Source of the DNA: an uncultured Eubacteriales bacterium
GTDB lineage: Bacteria > Bacillota > Clostridia > Oscillospirales > Oscillospiraceae
Reading direction: 5' to 3'
Assembly (NCBI GenBank): GCA_900321335.1
Contig: ONVR01000133.1
Location: 1 to 7,794, forward strand
Length of the DNA: 7,794 nt
The position numbers and the translations under genes were made by a program. The notes beneath the pieces are model-generated. The model was not told the DNA's origin. It did no database searches and was given only the letters and a program-made list of their open reading frames with translations. Shown in pieces: positions 1-6,411 of the stretch (its first letter is position 1; each line of letters opens with the position of its first letter).

Positions 1-507
1 CCCATGACCGCCATGAATCCCGTAATCAAGATCGGCCCCCAGGTGGAGGAAAGCCTCCGCATCCACACGGATCTGGACAAAGCGGCCCGAAAGGCCGCGG
101 CCCTGGACGCCATGGACGCGGTGGAGCTGGATGACCCGGAGACCGTTTACAACAAATATCCCCACGAACTCTCCGGCGGTATGCTTCAGCGGGTCATGAT
201 CGCCGCGGCCATCATCTCCAAGCCCAAAATGATCCTGGCAGACGAGCCCACCACAGCTCTGGATGTGATCATTCAGGCTCAGATCCTGCAGCTGCTGAAA
301 AAGATCAACACCAAGCGGGGCACCTCGATCCTCTTTATCTCCCACAACCTCAACGTGGTGCGCAAGCTCTGCGAGCGCGTCTGCGTCATGCAGGGCGGCA
401 TCCTTGTGGAAGAGGGACCCACGGAGCAGATCTTCCGCCACCCCAAGCAGCCCTACACCCAAAAGCTCATCGCCGCCATTCCCACCCGGGACAAAAAGCT
501 CCGGTAG
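1..507 (+). CDS. Peptide/nickel-type ABC transporter ATP-binding protein (DppD/OppD-like), 5' end missing
   Basis: This is the cytoplasmic ATPase subunit of a peptide-family (oligopeptide, dipeptide or nickel) ABC importer. The gene is open from the first base, and the first codons read PMTAMNP, which is the segment just after the Q-loop glutamine in DppD/OppD. The Walker A half therefore lies upstream of the window, and the internal ATG at position 4 is not the real start. Visible motifs, counting from the first in-window codon, are the ABC signature LSGGM near residue 57 (DppD/OppD typically have SGGM), Walker B MILADEPTTALD near 75, the switch histidine in ISHN, and the C-terminal QPYTQKLIAAIP typical of this subfamily. 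It is followed after 20 nt by its partner ATPase, so the two nucleotide-binding domains probably form a heterodimer. The substrate cannot be told, because the permeases and binding protein are outside the window. Confidence 0.93.
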   Translation, partial: PMTAMNPVIKIGPQVEESLRIHTDLDKAARKAAALDAMDAVELDDPETVYNKYPHELSGGMLQRVMIAAAIISKPKMILADEPTTALDVIIQAQILQLLKKINTKRGTSILFISHNLNVVRKLCERVCVMQGGILVEEGPTEQIFRHPKQPYTQKLIAAIPTRDKKLR

Positions 508-527
508 CCCAGAAGGCAGGTGTTATC

Positions 528-1265
528 ATGACTGACGATCTGGTTCTGGAAGTCAAGAACCTCAATGCTTTTTATACGAATACAGGCTCTCTGTTTGCCC
601 GGCGGAAACGGGTCCAAGCCCTTTACGACGTGAGCTTTTCCCTCCGGGCCGGCGAAGTGCTCGGCCTTGTGGGAGAGTCCGGCTGCGGCAAATCCACCCT
701 GGCCAAGACGATCCTTGGCATGGTGCCGGATCACACCGGGGAGATCATCCATTACACCCGGCGTCCCCAGATGATCTTTCAGGATCCCTACAGCTCCCTC
801 AATCCCGCCAAAACCATCGGCTGGATGCTCGACGAGCCCATGATGCTCCACGGCAAGTACGACAAGCAGCAGCGGTGGAAGCGCGTGGAGGATATGCTGG
901 AGTCCGTGGGGCTGCCCAAGGAGTACGCCAACCGCTATCCCCACGAGCTCTCCGGCGGCCAGCGCCAGCGGGTGAGCATCGCCCTGGCCCTTATCGTCCG
1001 GCCCCGGCTGGTCATCGCCGACGAGGCGGTTTCCGCTCTGGACGTGACCGTACAGGCCCAGATCCTGCAGCTGCTGGTGGATCTGAAACAGCAGTTCAAT
1101 CTGAGCTATATCTTCATCACCCACGATCTGAACGTCATGTATCAGATCTGTGACCGGGCGCTGATCATGAAGGACGGGCGTATCGTGGAGCAGGGCCCCG
1201 TGGACGGGATCTTCACCAATCCCCAGACCGAATACACCCGGCAGCTGATCCGGGCAGCGGAATAA
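528..1265 (+). CDS. Peptide/nickel-type ABC transporter ATP-binding protein (DppF/OppF/NikE-like)
   Basis: This is the second ATPase of the same importer, 245 residues and complete. Walker A GESGCGKST is at 49-57, the Q-loop IFQDP at 83-87 is followed by the YSSLNP motif of the OppF branch, the signature LSGGQ is at 141-145, Walker B LVIADE at 161-166, and the switch histidine is H199. The ATG at 528 is preceded by a purine-rich ribosome site (AGAAGGCAGG, about 510-519). The protein is short: OppF/DppF are usually about 310-330 residues. It lacks the C-terminal cysteine-containing oligopeptide extension, and only about 30 residues separate the Walker A lysine from the Q-loop glutamine, where about 40 are usual. 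In this it resembles NikE-sized proteins. Walker B continues DEAVSALD rather than the more common DEPVSALD. All catalytic residues are present, so it should be functional. It is the last gene before a strong terminator. Confidence 0.93.
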   Translation: MTDDLVLEVKNLNAFYTNTGSLFARRKRVQALYDVSFSLRAGEVLGLVGESGCGKSTLAKTILGMVPDHTGEIIHYTRRPQMIFQDPYSSLNPAKTIGWMLDEPMMLHGKYDKQQRWKRVEDMLESVGLPKEYANRYPHELSGGQRQRVSIALALIVRPRLVIADEAVSALDVTVQAQILQLLVDLKQQFNLSYIFITHDLNVMYQICDRALIMKDGRIVEQGPVDGIFTNPQTEYTRQLIRAAE

Positions 1266-1266
1266 A

Positions 1267-1301
1267 AAATGCCATACAGGTTCAGAACCTGTATGGCATT
1301 T
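1267..1301. terminator. Bidirectional intrinsic terminator between convergent genes
   Basis: A perfect 16-bp inverted repeat (AAATGCCATACAGGTT, loop CAG, then its complement) begins one base after the TAA of the DppF-like gene. On the + strand it is followed by TTCTGTTTT. On the - strand the same stem runs into TTTTTT (the complement of 1264-1269). It can therefore end both the ABC operon and the convergent carD-like gene, whose stop lies 13 nt to the right. Confidence 0.9.
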
Positions 1302-1314
1302 CTGTTTTGACACG

Positions 1315-1812
1315 TTACGACTCGATGGCGTTTATGATCATGGGAACCACCTGGTCGGGCTCTATGTCCAGCACCACGGCAAACTCGTCGTAGAGGATCT
1401 TCTGGGCCTGGGCGTAGATCTGCTCATCCCGGGCGCACAGCTTTTTCCCGCAGCTCTGCCGCTGCTGGCGCAGCTTGTATATGGTTTTGATGATCCGCAC
1501 AAGATTGTCCCGGTCTCCCTGGGCGATGAGCGTCTCAAAGGCGTCCCGGCGCTCCCGCTCATCCTCGATCTCAAATTCCTTCAGGGTGGGCATTTTCCGG
1601 ATCAGGGCATGGATCTCATCGGCCGACAGAACCTGCTGCATTTTCAGCTCGCTCTCCTGCCCCACGGGCACAAAAAAAGTAAGGCCGCTTTTGTAGGCGG
1701 GCTGCAGCACGTAGTACTGTAAGACGGCTTTTCCGATCTTTTTATCCACTATTTCCTTGACACTGCATACTCCGTTTTTACCGTACATGACCATACTGCC
1801 GACTGCAAGCAT
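1315..1812 (-). CDS. CarD/CdnL-family transcriptional regulator
   Basis: This is a 165-residue protein of the CarD/CdnL/TRCF family. Such proteins bind the RNA polymerase beta subunit through an N-terminal Tudor-like domain and stabilise open promoter complexes, often at stable-RNA and stress genes. Residues 1-60 hold the RNA polymerase-interacting domain (MYGKNGVCSVKEI at 9-21, then YYVLQP and FFVPV). The rest is helical and ends in the KKLCARDEQIYAQAQKILYD type segment (124-142) usual in the C-terminal DNA-contacting domain. The frame is open for 39 more codons upstream, but the start at 1812 is chosen because AAGGAGG sits 8 nt before this ATG and the family begins here (MLAVGSMVMYG). It has its own promoter and terminator, so it is monocistronic. 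The target genes cannot be told from the window. Confidence 0.9.
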   Translation of the reverse strand: MLAVGSMVMYGKNGVCSVKEIVDKKIGKAVLQYYVLQPAYKSGLTFFVPVGQESELKMQQVLSADEIHALIRKMPTLKEFEIEDERERRDAFETLIAQGDRDNLVRIIKTIYKLRQQRQSCGKKLCARDEQIYAQAQKILYDEFAVVLDIEPDQVVPMIINAIES

Positions 1813-1820
1813 TCCAGGTT

Positions 1821-1827
1821 CCTCCTT
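1821..1827 (-). promoter_or_regulatory. Ribosome-binding site deciding the carD-like start
   Basis: The sequence AAGGAGG reads on the - strand, 8 nt before the ATG at 1812. It rules out the longer open frame that would begin at 1929. Confidence 0.85.
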
Positions 1828-1857
1828 CTTTTGGAATTCCGTGATTACACCGTTATT

Positions 1858-1866
1858 ATTATAGCA
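1858..1866 (-). promoter_or_regulatory. Extended -10 promoter of the carD-like gene
   Basis: TGCTATAAT is a perfect extended -10 element (TGN plus TATAAT) on the - strand. The predicted start of transcription is near 1851, giving a leader of roughly 40 nt. The hexamer 17 bp further upstream (TACTGT, 1881-1886) is a poor -35 match, so the extended -10 probably carries recognition by the housekeeping sigma factor, or an activator helps. Confidence 0.7.
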
Positions 1867-1904
1867 GATTTTTTGCCAAAACAGTATTTCAATCTTTCGT
1901 GCCT

Positions 1905-1927
1905 GCGAAATTTTGTACAATTTGCGC
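1905..1927. promoter_or_regulatory. AT-rich imperfect dyad upstream of the carD-like promoter (possible operator)
   Basis: GCGAAATT at 1905-1912 pairs with AATTTGCGC at 1919-1927 with one bulged G (1924), around a TTGTAC centre that also forms the 8-bp palindrome TTGTACAA (1913-1920). It lies about 55-75 bp upstream of the predicted transcription start, a normal place for an activator or regulator site. It may equally be chance in an AT-rich stretch. Confidence 0.3.
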
Positions 1928-1991
1928 ATTGAATTTCATCTGATTTTGTACTCTTTTCCAAATTGTATTGGATGTTTTGTAAGGTATTGAC

Positions 1992-2025
1992 AAAAAAAAC
2001 AGGGCGTATCCAGATGGATACGCCC
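1992..2025 (-). terminator. Intrinsic terminator of the TPR gene
   Basis: On the - strand a perfect 10-bp stem (GGGCGTATCC, loop ATCT, GGATACGCCC; 2002-2025) lies 16 nt after the TPR stop codon. It is followed by TG and eight T residues (complement of 1992-1999), the classic rho-independent form. It separates the TPR transcript from the carD-like gene downstream. Confidence 0.92.
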
Positions 2026-2041
2026 CGTCTCGATTCCGGGA

Positions 2042-3004
2042 TCACTGCTGCAGGGACCGTTCCGCCGCGTCGGCCAGGGCCGCGTAAGCCATGGCTTTGA
2101 TGCTGTCTCCCAGCTTATTGTAGACGGTGCCGCAGTTCCGGCAGGCCTTGACGTAGTCAATATTCTGCCCAAAAATCTTTTCCGTCTTTTCAACCGCCAT
2201 TTCAAAGTATTTGGCCGCCTGCTCCAGCTGTCCCTGGTGGTAGCAGATGAACGCCTTGGTGTTCAGCGTCCCGGCGTAGTGGGCGTTGAGGCCGTCGTCC
2301 AGGGTCTCGAAGATGGCCAGGGAGCGGTCGATGGCCTCCCTTGCGTTGTCATAGTCCCCGGCGCTGAAATAGGCAAGGGCTACGTTTCCAAGGCCGGTGG
2401 CCACCTCCGCGTCGCTGTCGGCGATCTTGGCGGTATAGGCAAGGGCCTTTCCAAAATACTCCGCTGCCACGGAGAACTGCTTTTCGTCCTGATACACCAG
2501 GCCCATGTTGTTGTAAAGGCTGCCCATGGTATAGGGGTCGGCGGTCTCGTTTTTCACCAGAATGGACTCCGCCTTTTCAAAGTAAGCAAGGGCCTTTTCC
2601 CGGTCCCCCAGCAGCCGCAGGGCCCCGGCCATGTTCAGGATCACCACGGCGTAGTTATCCGTCTGGGTCAGATGGGCCTCCTCCATGGCGGCCTTGACCC
2701 GTTCAAAGGTCTCCAGGCACTCTTTCCAGCGGCTCACGCCCCGGTAGAAGCAGGCCAGCTCATTGAGCACCACGATGATGCCGTGACTGCGGTTGATGGC
2801 CCAAAGCATCTCCTCTTCCTTCTGGGCCTGCTCATCCACGCCGCCGCAGCCGATACAGCTGCAGCAGTGGCCGTCCACGATGGCGGCGTTTTCGATGTTG
2901 TCCAGGCTTGTCAGCAGGAATTTTTCGATCTCATCGTTGTCATAGGTGGTGTACATCTCATCAAGTCTTTTGTAAAAATCTGCGGAATCAAAGGATCCGG
3001 TCAT
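2042..3004 (-). CDS. Tetratricopeptide-repeat protein with an N-terminal cysteine cluster
   Basis: A 320-residue soluble protein with no signal peptide or membrane segment. About five to six TPR-type helical hairpins fill residues 74-316, with clear repeats near 115-150 (NMAGALRLLGDREKALAYFEKA), 158-192 (NNMGLVYQDEKQFSVAAEYF), 200-234, 242-276 and 284-316. TPR proteins act as binding scaffolds, so this one probably binds a peptide or protein partner, which cannot be named. Residues 46-55 read HCCSCIGCGG, four cysteines within seven residues (C47, C48, C50, C53), placed before the repeats and suited to binding a metal or Fe-S cluster. The ATG at 3004 has AGGAGG 8 nt upstream. The gene lies 73 nt downstream of the radical SAM gene on the same strand, but a promoter-like sequence fills that gap, so membership of the operon is uncertain. 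It ends in a strong terminator. Confidence 0.88.
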   Translation of the reverse strand: MTGSFDSADFYKRLDEMYTTYDNDEIEKFLLTSLDNIENAAIVDGHCCSCIGCGGVDEQAQKEEEMLWAINRSHGIIVVLNELACFYRGVSRWKECLETFERVKAAMEEAHLTQTDNYAVVILNMAGALRLLGDREKALAYFEKAESILVKNETADPYTMGSLYNNMGLVYQDEKQFSVAAEYFGKALAYTAKIADSDAEVATGLGNVALAYFSAGDYDNAREAIDRSLAIFETLDDGLNAHYAGTLNTKAFICYHQGQLEQAAKYFEMAVEKTEKIFGQNIDYVKACRNCGTVYNKLGDSIKAMAYAALADAAERSLQQ

Positions 3005-3041
3005 GGGATCGCCCTCCTGTATCCAGTATAGAGTCTGTATT

Positions 3042-3070
3042 ATTGTACCCGTTTTTCACGGGCCGCGCAA
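3042..3070 (-). promoter_or_regulatory. Probable promoter of the TPR gene
   Basis: On the - strand TTGCGC (3065-3070) is followed after 17 bp by TACAAT (3042-3047). The -10 is good and the -35 is weak (three of six). The spacer holds a small hairpin, CCCGT-GAAAA-ACGGG (3048-3062), which has no T-run after it and so is a poor terminator for the radical SAM transcript. Read-through from upstream remains likely. Confidence 0.5.
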
Positions 3071-3077
3071 GGGGTTT

Positions 3078-4385
3078 CTACTCCGCCGCGATATACCGGG
3101 CGCAAAACGGTATCGCCTTCCCGTCCTTCCAGACGTGGAGACTGCAATAGCGCAGCCGTTCCAGATCCAGGTTGTACCGGTCCTGAAACGCCATGGCCGT
3201 AATGGTGAAGGCGTGGGTCCTGCCCCGGGAGATGAAGGCGTCCATGCTGGACATGTCCAGCTGCTCCTCCGGCATGGCCCCCTCCTCCGGGCGGGTCCAC
3301 CGCCGGGCGATAAAGCGCCTGTTTTTCAGCGCCGCGTCCGTATCCACCGTCTTGCAGCAGCAGCTGCCGCCCGTATCCTTCGGCGTCAGGGCCAGCACCC
3401 CGTCCGGCATGACGATAAAATCTCCGTGGAAGCCGCACCGGGGATGGTCGCACCTGGACGGCGCGATATCCGAGATACGGATCCGCCCCTCCGTCTGCTC
3501 CTCAATGGCCCGGAGCACCTCCGGCAGGGTGATCCGGTCCCGGTCCTCCGGGGCCTTGGGATAGCGTCCGAAGAAGCTCACGGGCTGGAAATGCACCCCC
3601 CGGACCGCCGGGGAATTGGCGATGGCAAAATCCACGATCTGCCCTATATTATGGTCATTCACGCCGGGCACCACCGTAGGCACCAGGGTCACCCCCACGT
3701 TGAGCCGTCCGCAGACCTGGATGGTCTTTTTCTTCCAGTCCAGAAGAGGCTGTCCCCGCAGGGCGGTGTAGATCGCGTCCTCGGTCCCGTCGAACTGCAG
3801 AAAGACGAAAGACAGGCCGGCCTTTGCAAGCTTTTCCGCAAATTCCGGTTCTTTGGCCAGCCGCAGACCGTTGGAGTTGAGCTGCACCGTGTCGCAGCCT
3901 GCCCGCCGGGCCGCAGCGATGATCTCCGGCAGGTCGTCCCGGACGCAGGGCTCTCCTCCGGAGAGCTGGACGAAGGTCTTGCCCGAATCGGCAAGCTGTT
4001 TGAAAATGCCGTACAGCTCGTCCACCGTGGGCTCCTGTTCCACCACGTCCCCGCCCCGGGCAAAGCAGAACCGGCAGTTGAGATCGCAGCGGTTCGTGAT
4101 CTCAACGAGCACGCAGCAGGTGTTCTGCAGATGCTTGCCGCAGGTCACGCATCCCGTCGGGCAGGGGGCATCGTCCGCCGGCAGCGCCGGCGGATTGCCC
4201 CACCGGGTCAGCGCCGGCTCCTCTCCCCGCCAGATCAGGGTCTTGCACGCTCCGTGCTCCGGGCAGGTCCTGGTGATATAATAGTTTCCCTTCTCCCGCA
4301 GGATCTTTGCGGGGAGCTGTTTCAGACATACGGGACACACGCTTTTCGTTCTGTGTACCACCTGATTGACTTTTGTCAGCTTCAT
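3078..4385 (-). CDS. trsS: Cysteine-rich radical SAM protein, TrsS-like
   Basis: A 435-residue radical SAM enzyme that should cleave S-adenosylmethionine with a [4Fe-4S] cluster. The cluster motif CxxxCxxC is C100, C104, C107, and the SAM-binding LSGGEP is at 141-146. Before the core is a zinc-ribbon-like module (C17-x2-C20 ... C41PEH44) and a second cysteine group (C75, C79, C82, C90, C91). After the core come C312/C317, a triple cysteine C342-C344, and C414/C428 in the ending CSLHVWKDGKAIPFC. Twenty-one cysteines in all suggest auxiliary clusters or metal sites. The layout fits what I recall of the radical SAM (seleno)protein TrsS family, in which some members carry selenocysteine; this one has no in-frame TGA, so it is the cysteine form. 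The name is from memory of family features, not a search. The start has GGAGG 6 nt upstream, and the preceding gene ends 1 nt before it. Substrate unknown. Confidence 0.85.
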   Translation of the reverse strand: MKLTKVNQVVHRTKSVCPVCLKQLPAKILREKGNYYITRTCPEHGACKTLIWRGEEPALTRWGNPPALPADDAPCPTGCVTCGKHLQNTCCVLVEITNRCDLNCRFCFARGGDVVEQEPTVDELYGIFKQLADSGKTFVQLSGGEPCVRDDLPEIIAAARRAGCDTVQLNSNGLRLAKEPEFAEKLAKAGLSFVFLQFDGTEDAIYTALRGQPLLDWKKKTIQVCGRLNVGVTLVPTVVPGVNDHNIGQIVDFAIANSPAVRGVHFQPVSFFGRYPKAPEDRDRITLPEVLRAIEEQTEGRIRISDIAPSRCDHPRCGFHGDFIVMPDGVLALTPKDTGGSCCCKTVDTDAALKNRRFIARRWTRPEEGAMPEEQLDMSSMDAFISRGRTHAFTITAMAFQDRYNLDLERLRYCSLHVWKDGKAIPFCARYIAAE

Positions 4386-4386
4386 C

Positions 4387-5583
4387 TCAAACCTCCAAAA
4401 CCGTCACCGAACCCGGCGCCGGTTTTTCCATCTCCAGGATCTTTGTAAAATCTCCCTGTCCCAGCAGGCACTTGACGGCGTTGATCACCCCCGCGTGGGT
4501 CACCAGGATCAGATCCTTTTCCCCGCTCCGCCGGGCGATCTCCCGCAGGGCCTCCAGCACCCGGTAGCGCAGCCGGACCATGTTCTCCCCTCCCGGCGGC
4601 GTGAAATACAGCGGGTCCGCGCCCCGACGGGCAAAGGCCTCCGGCTCCTCTTCCCGGATCTCCCGGATGGACCGTCCGTCCCAGCGCCCCAGGCTGATCT
4701 CCCGGAGCTCCGGGATCTCCATCACCGGCAGGGACACTGTCTCAGAGATTCTCCGTGCCGTCTGGAGCGTCCTTTCCAAGGGACTGGAGAAGATGGTCGC
4801 CGCCTGCAGCGGCATCCGGTAAAGCCCTTGGGCGGCCTCAGCGGCCTGCCTCTGCCCCAGCTCGCTCAGGGGCGGATCGTACTGGCCCAAAAAAATCTTT
4901 TCCCGGTGCTGCCGGATCTGTCCGTGGCGCACCAGCAGCAGCCGGCGTCCCCGAAGAGCCTCCGCCGCGGTGGGAAAGTGATACCCCATCCGGGAAAAGG
5001 CCAGCAGCTTTTCATAGCCCTCCGGGGTGTCCATGTCCATCAGGACGCCCTCGTTTTCCGACTCCGCCCGGAGGATCTCCTCCCCTGCCAGGGCGTTTTT
5101 CAGGCCGCCCGGGCCTGCAAAGCGCCGGACCGGATCAAAGACACGCCTGGGCATGTACAGGGGATGTCCCTTCTTCCCCATATAGCAGGCACAGGCGCAG
5201 CGATCCCGGGCCGCTTCTCCCGTGCGGATATAGTCCTCGGGCAAAATGGCAGGGCAGTCCACGGGGGTGAGAAAAACGCCCTCACAGGCCGGGTCCCGGG
5301 CAAAATGGTCCACCCCGGCCAGAACGGAGGTGAACATCTCCTCCCGATACCGGGGATTATATACCTCCTGCACCTCCAGGGATGCCAGCACTGGGGCCAG
5401 CTGCTCCCGGTTATGGCCGGTCACCACGGCGATCTTTCCGATCCCCGCCTGGCGCATCCGTTTTACCATATGGCTCAGGACCGGTTCGCCCTCAAAGTCC
5501 AGCAGGGGCTTGAACCGCCCCATTCTGGAAGAAAGGCCGGCGGCCAGTATCAGCCCGCCGGTCCTGTTTCTTTCCATGGTCAT
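4387..5583 (-). CDS. Fused MobA/MocA-like nucleotidyltransferase and histidine phosphatase (DVU_1551-like)
   Basis: This is a 398-residue two-domain protein. Residues 8-195 form a MobA/MocA-type NTP transferase: LILAAGLSSRMGRFKPLL at 11-28 is the nucleotide-binding loop, and TPVDCP (106-111) carries the metal-binding aspartate D109. MocA attaches CMP to molybdopterin, which serves hydroxylases of the xanthine dehydrogenase type. Residues 213-398 form a histidine phosphatase: RHG at 219-221 with catalytic H220, SSPLERTLQTA (266-276) with R271, E295, and the second histidine H363 in THAGV. All catalytic residues of both halves are visible, so both should be active. The phosphatase substrate is unknown. 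The start overlaps the xdhC stop by ATGA; a second ATG two codons later is also possible, and the ribosome site is weak, so translation is probably coupled to xdhC. The domain order resembles the DVU_1551 family as I remember it. Confidence 0.87.
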   Translation of the reverse strand: MTMERNRTGGLILAAGLSSRMGRFKPLLDFEGEPVLSHMVKRMRQAGIGKIAVVTGHNREQLAPVLASLEVQEVYNPRYREEMFTSVLAGVDHFARDPACEGVFLTPVDCPAILPEDYIRTGEAARDRCACACYMGKKGHPLYMPRRVFDPVRRFAGPGGLKNALAGEEILRAESENEGVLMDMDTPEGYEKLLAFSRMGYHFPTAAEALRGRRLLLVRHGQIRQHREKIFLGQYDPPLSELGQRQAAEAAQGLYRMPLQAATIFSSPLERTLQTARRISETVSLPVMEIPELREISLGRWDGRSIREIREEEPEAFARRGADPLYFTPPGGENMVRLRYRVLEALREIARRSGEKDLILVTHAGVINAVKCLLGQGDFTKILEMEKPAPGSVTVLEV

Positions 5584-6398
5584 GCCATCTTTCCCGCCTT
5601 CACGGCGATGATCTCCGCGGCGACGGAGATGGCGATCTCCTCGGGTGTCTCCGCTCCGATCTTCAGACCGATGGGGCTGTGCGCCCTGTCGATCTGCTCC
5701 TGGGTAAAGCCTTCCTCCGCCAGGCGCTTCATTGTCTGGGCCACCTTGCTGCGGCTGCCGATCATACCCAGGTATTTGAAGTCCCGTCCCAGGACGTTTC
5801 GGATCACGTTGTAGTCTCCCGCGTGGCCCCGGGTCATGATCACCACGTAGGTATCCTCATCGATCTCCACGCCCTCCAGGGGATTTTCAAAGCTCTCCAG
5901 CACGACGACCTTCGCCGCCTGGGGGAACCGCTCCGTATTGGCGTACTCCGGGCGGTCATCCACCATGGTGACCGTAAAGCCGATGTGGCGCAGAACCGGC
6001 TCCAACGCCGTTCCCACGTGGCCGCAGCCGAAGATCACCGCCTTGTTCACGGTCTTGTAGGCCTCCAGAAAATCTCCCGGATTCAGGGCGTCCACGTACT
6101 CGATGAGAACGGTGGCATCGCCGCCGCAGGCCATGTCCAGCCCGTCCTTGGCGTTCTGATTGAGCTTGAAGGCGTAGGTATGGGCCTTTTTCGTCTCAAA
6201 CACCCCGGGCATGAGCTTTTCCACCTCGTGTTCCAGCCGGCCGCCGCCTACGGTGCCGTAAAACTCTCCGTTTTTCCTGGCGATCATCCAGGCGCCGCTC
6301 TTCCGGGGGGTGGAGCCCTCCGTATCCACAACACTGGCGACCACAAAGCTCTCTTTTCCCTCGATGAGCTCCAACGCCGCATGATAAGCAGTTTTCAT
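5580..6398 (-). CDS. xdhC: XdhC/CoxI-family molybdenum hydroxylase maturation protein
   Basis: A 272-residue complete XdhC-family protein. XdhC binds molybdenum cofactor, protects it during sulfuration and hands it to xanthine dehydrogenase-type hydroxylases; CoxI does the same for CO dehydrogenase. The N-terminal XdhC/CoxI domain shows GSTPRKSGAWM (28-38), YGTVGGGRLE (47-56) and MACGGD (89-94), whose C91 is the conserved cysteine region. The C-terminal Rossmann domain shows FGCGHVGTAL (123-132), the acidic end of the second strand VDDRP (146-150), RGHAGD (190-195), and the family-typical ending HSPIGLKIGAETPEEIAISV (240-259). The ATG at 6398 is 6 nt after AAGGAGG, which overlaps the stop codon of the methyltransferase gene. 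No hydroxylase subunits lie in the window, so its client must be encoded elsewhere or beyond the edges, or it serves the neighbouring radical SAM pathway. Confidence 0.92.
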   Translation of the reverse strand: MKTAYHAALELIEGKESFVVASVVDTEGSTPRKSGAWMIARKNGEFYGTVGGGRLEHEVEKLMPGVFETKKAHTYAFKLNQNAKDGLDMACGGDATVLIEYVDALNPGDFLEAYKTVNKAVIFGCGHVGTALEPVLRHIGFTVTMVDDRPEYANTERFPQAAKVVVLESFENPLEGVEIDEDTYVVIMTRGHAGDYNVIRNVLGRDFKYLGMIGSRSKVAQTMKRLAEEGFTQEQIDRAHSPIGLKIGAETPEEIAISVAAEIIAVKAGKMA

Positions 6399-6404
6399 TT
6401 CGTT

Positions 6405-6411
6405 CCTCCTT
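6405..6411 (-). promoter_or_regulatory. xdhC ribosome-binding site overlapping the upstream stop codon
   Basis: AAGGAGG begins inside the TAA stop of the methyltransferase gene (TAAGGAGG on the - strand) and lies 6 nt before the xdhC ATG. Ribosomes finishing the first gene uncover the start of the second, which suggests coupled translation. Confidence 0.8.

Noticed and set aside
276..1075. Near-identical short stretches in the two ABC genes (for example CAGATCCTGCAGCTGCTG)
   Set aside because: They fall in equivalent conserved motifs after Walker B, so they reflect paralogy of the two ATPases rather than a mobile or regulatory repeat.
453..1313. Open frame on the - strand opposite the DppF-like gene
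   Set aside because: Antisense to an ABC ATPase with all motifs in order; it also spans the terminator hairpin.
1813..1929. N-terminal extension of the carD-like protein by 39 residues
   Set aside because: The AAGGAGG ribosome site and the -10 element lie inside this stretch, and the family starts at MLAVGS.
1987..1992. TTGACA on the + strand
   Set aside because: No -10 at 16-18 bp; that position is the terminator stem of the TPR gene.
2237..3031. Open frame on the + strand opposite the TPR gene
   Set aside because: Valine/glycine/histidine-rich shadow with no ribosome site; the TPR reading on the other strand has clear repeats.
3003..4448. Long open frame on the + strand opposite the radical SAM gene
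   Set aside because: It is antisense to a clear enzyme, has no ribosome site, and reads as low-complexity Pro/Gly/His/Arg-rich sequence, typical of a shadow of a GC-rich gene.
4366..5814. Long open frame on the + strand opposite the NTP transferase/phosphatase gene
   Set aside because: No recognisable domain, antisense to a gene with two intact active sites; shadow frame.
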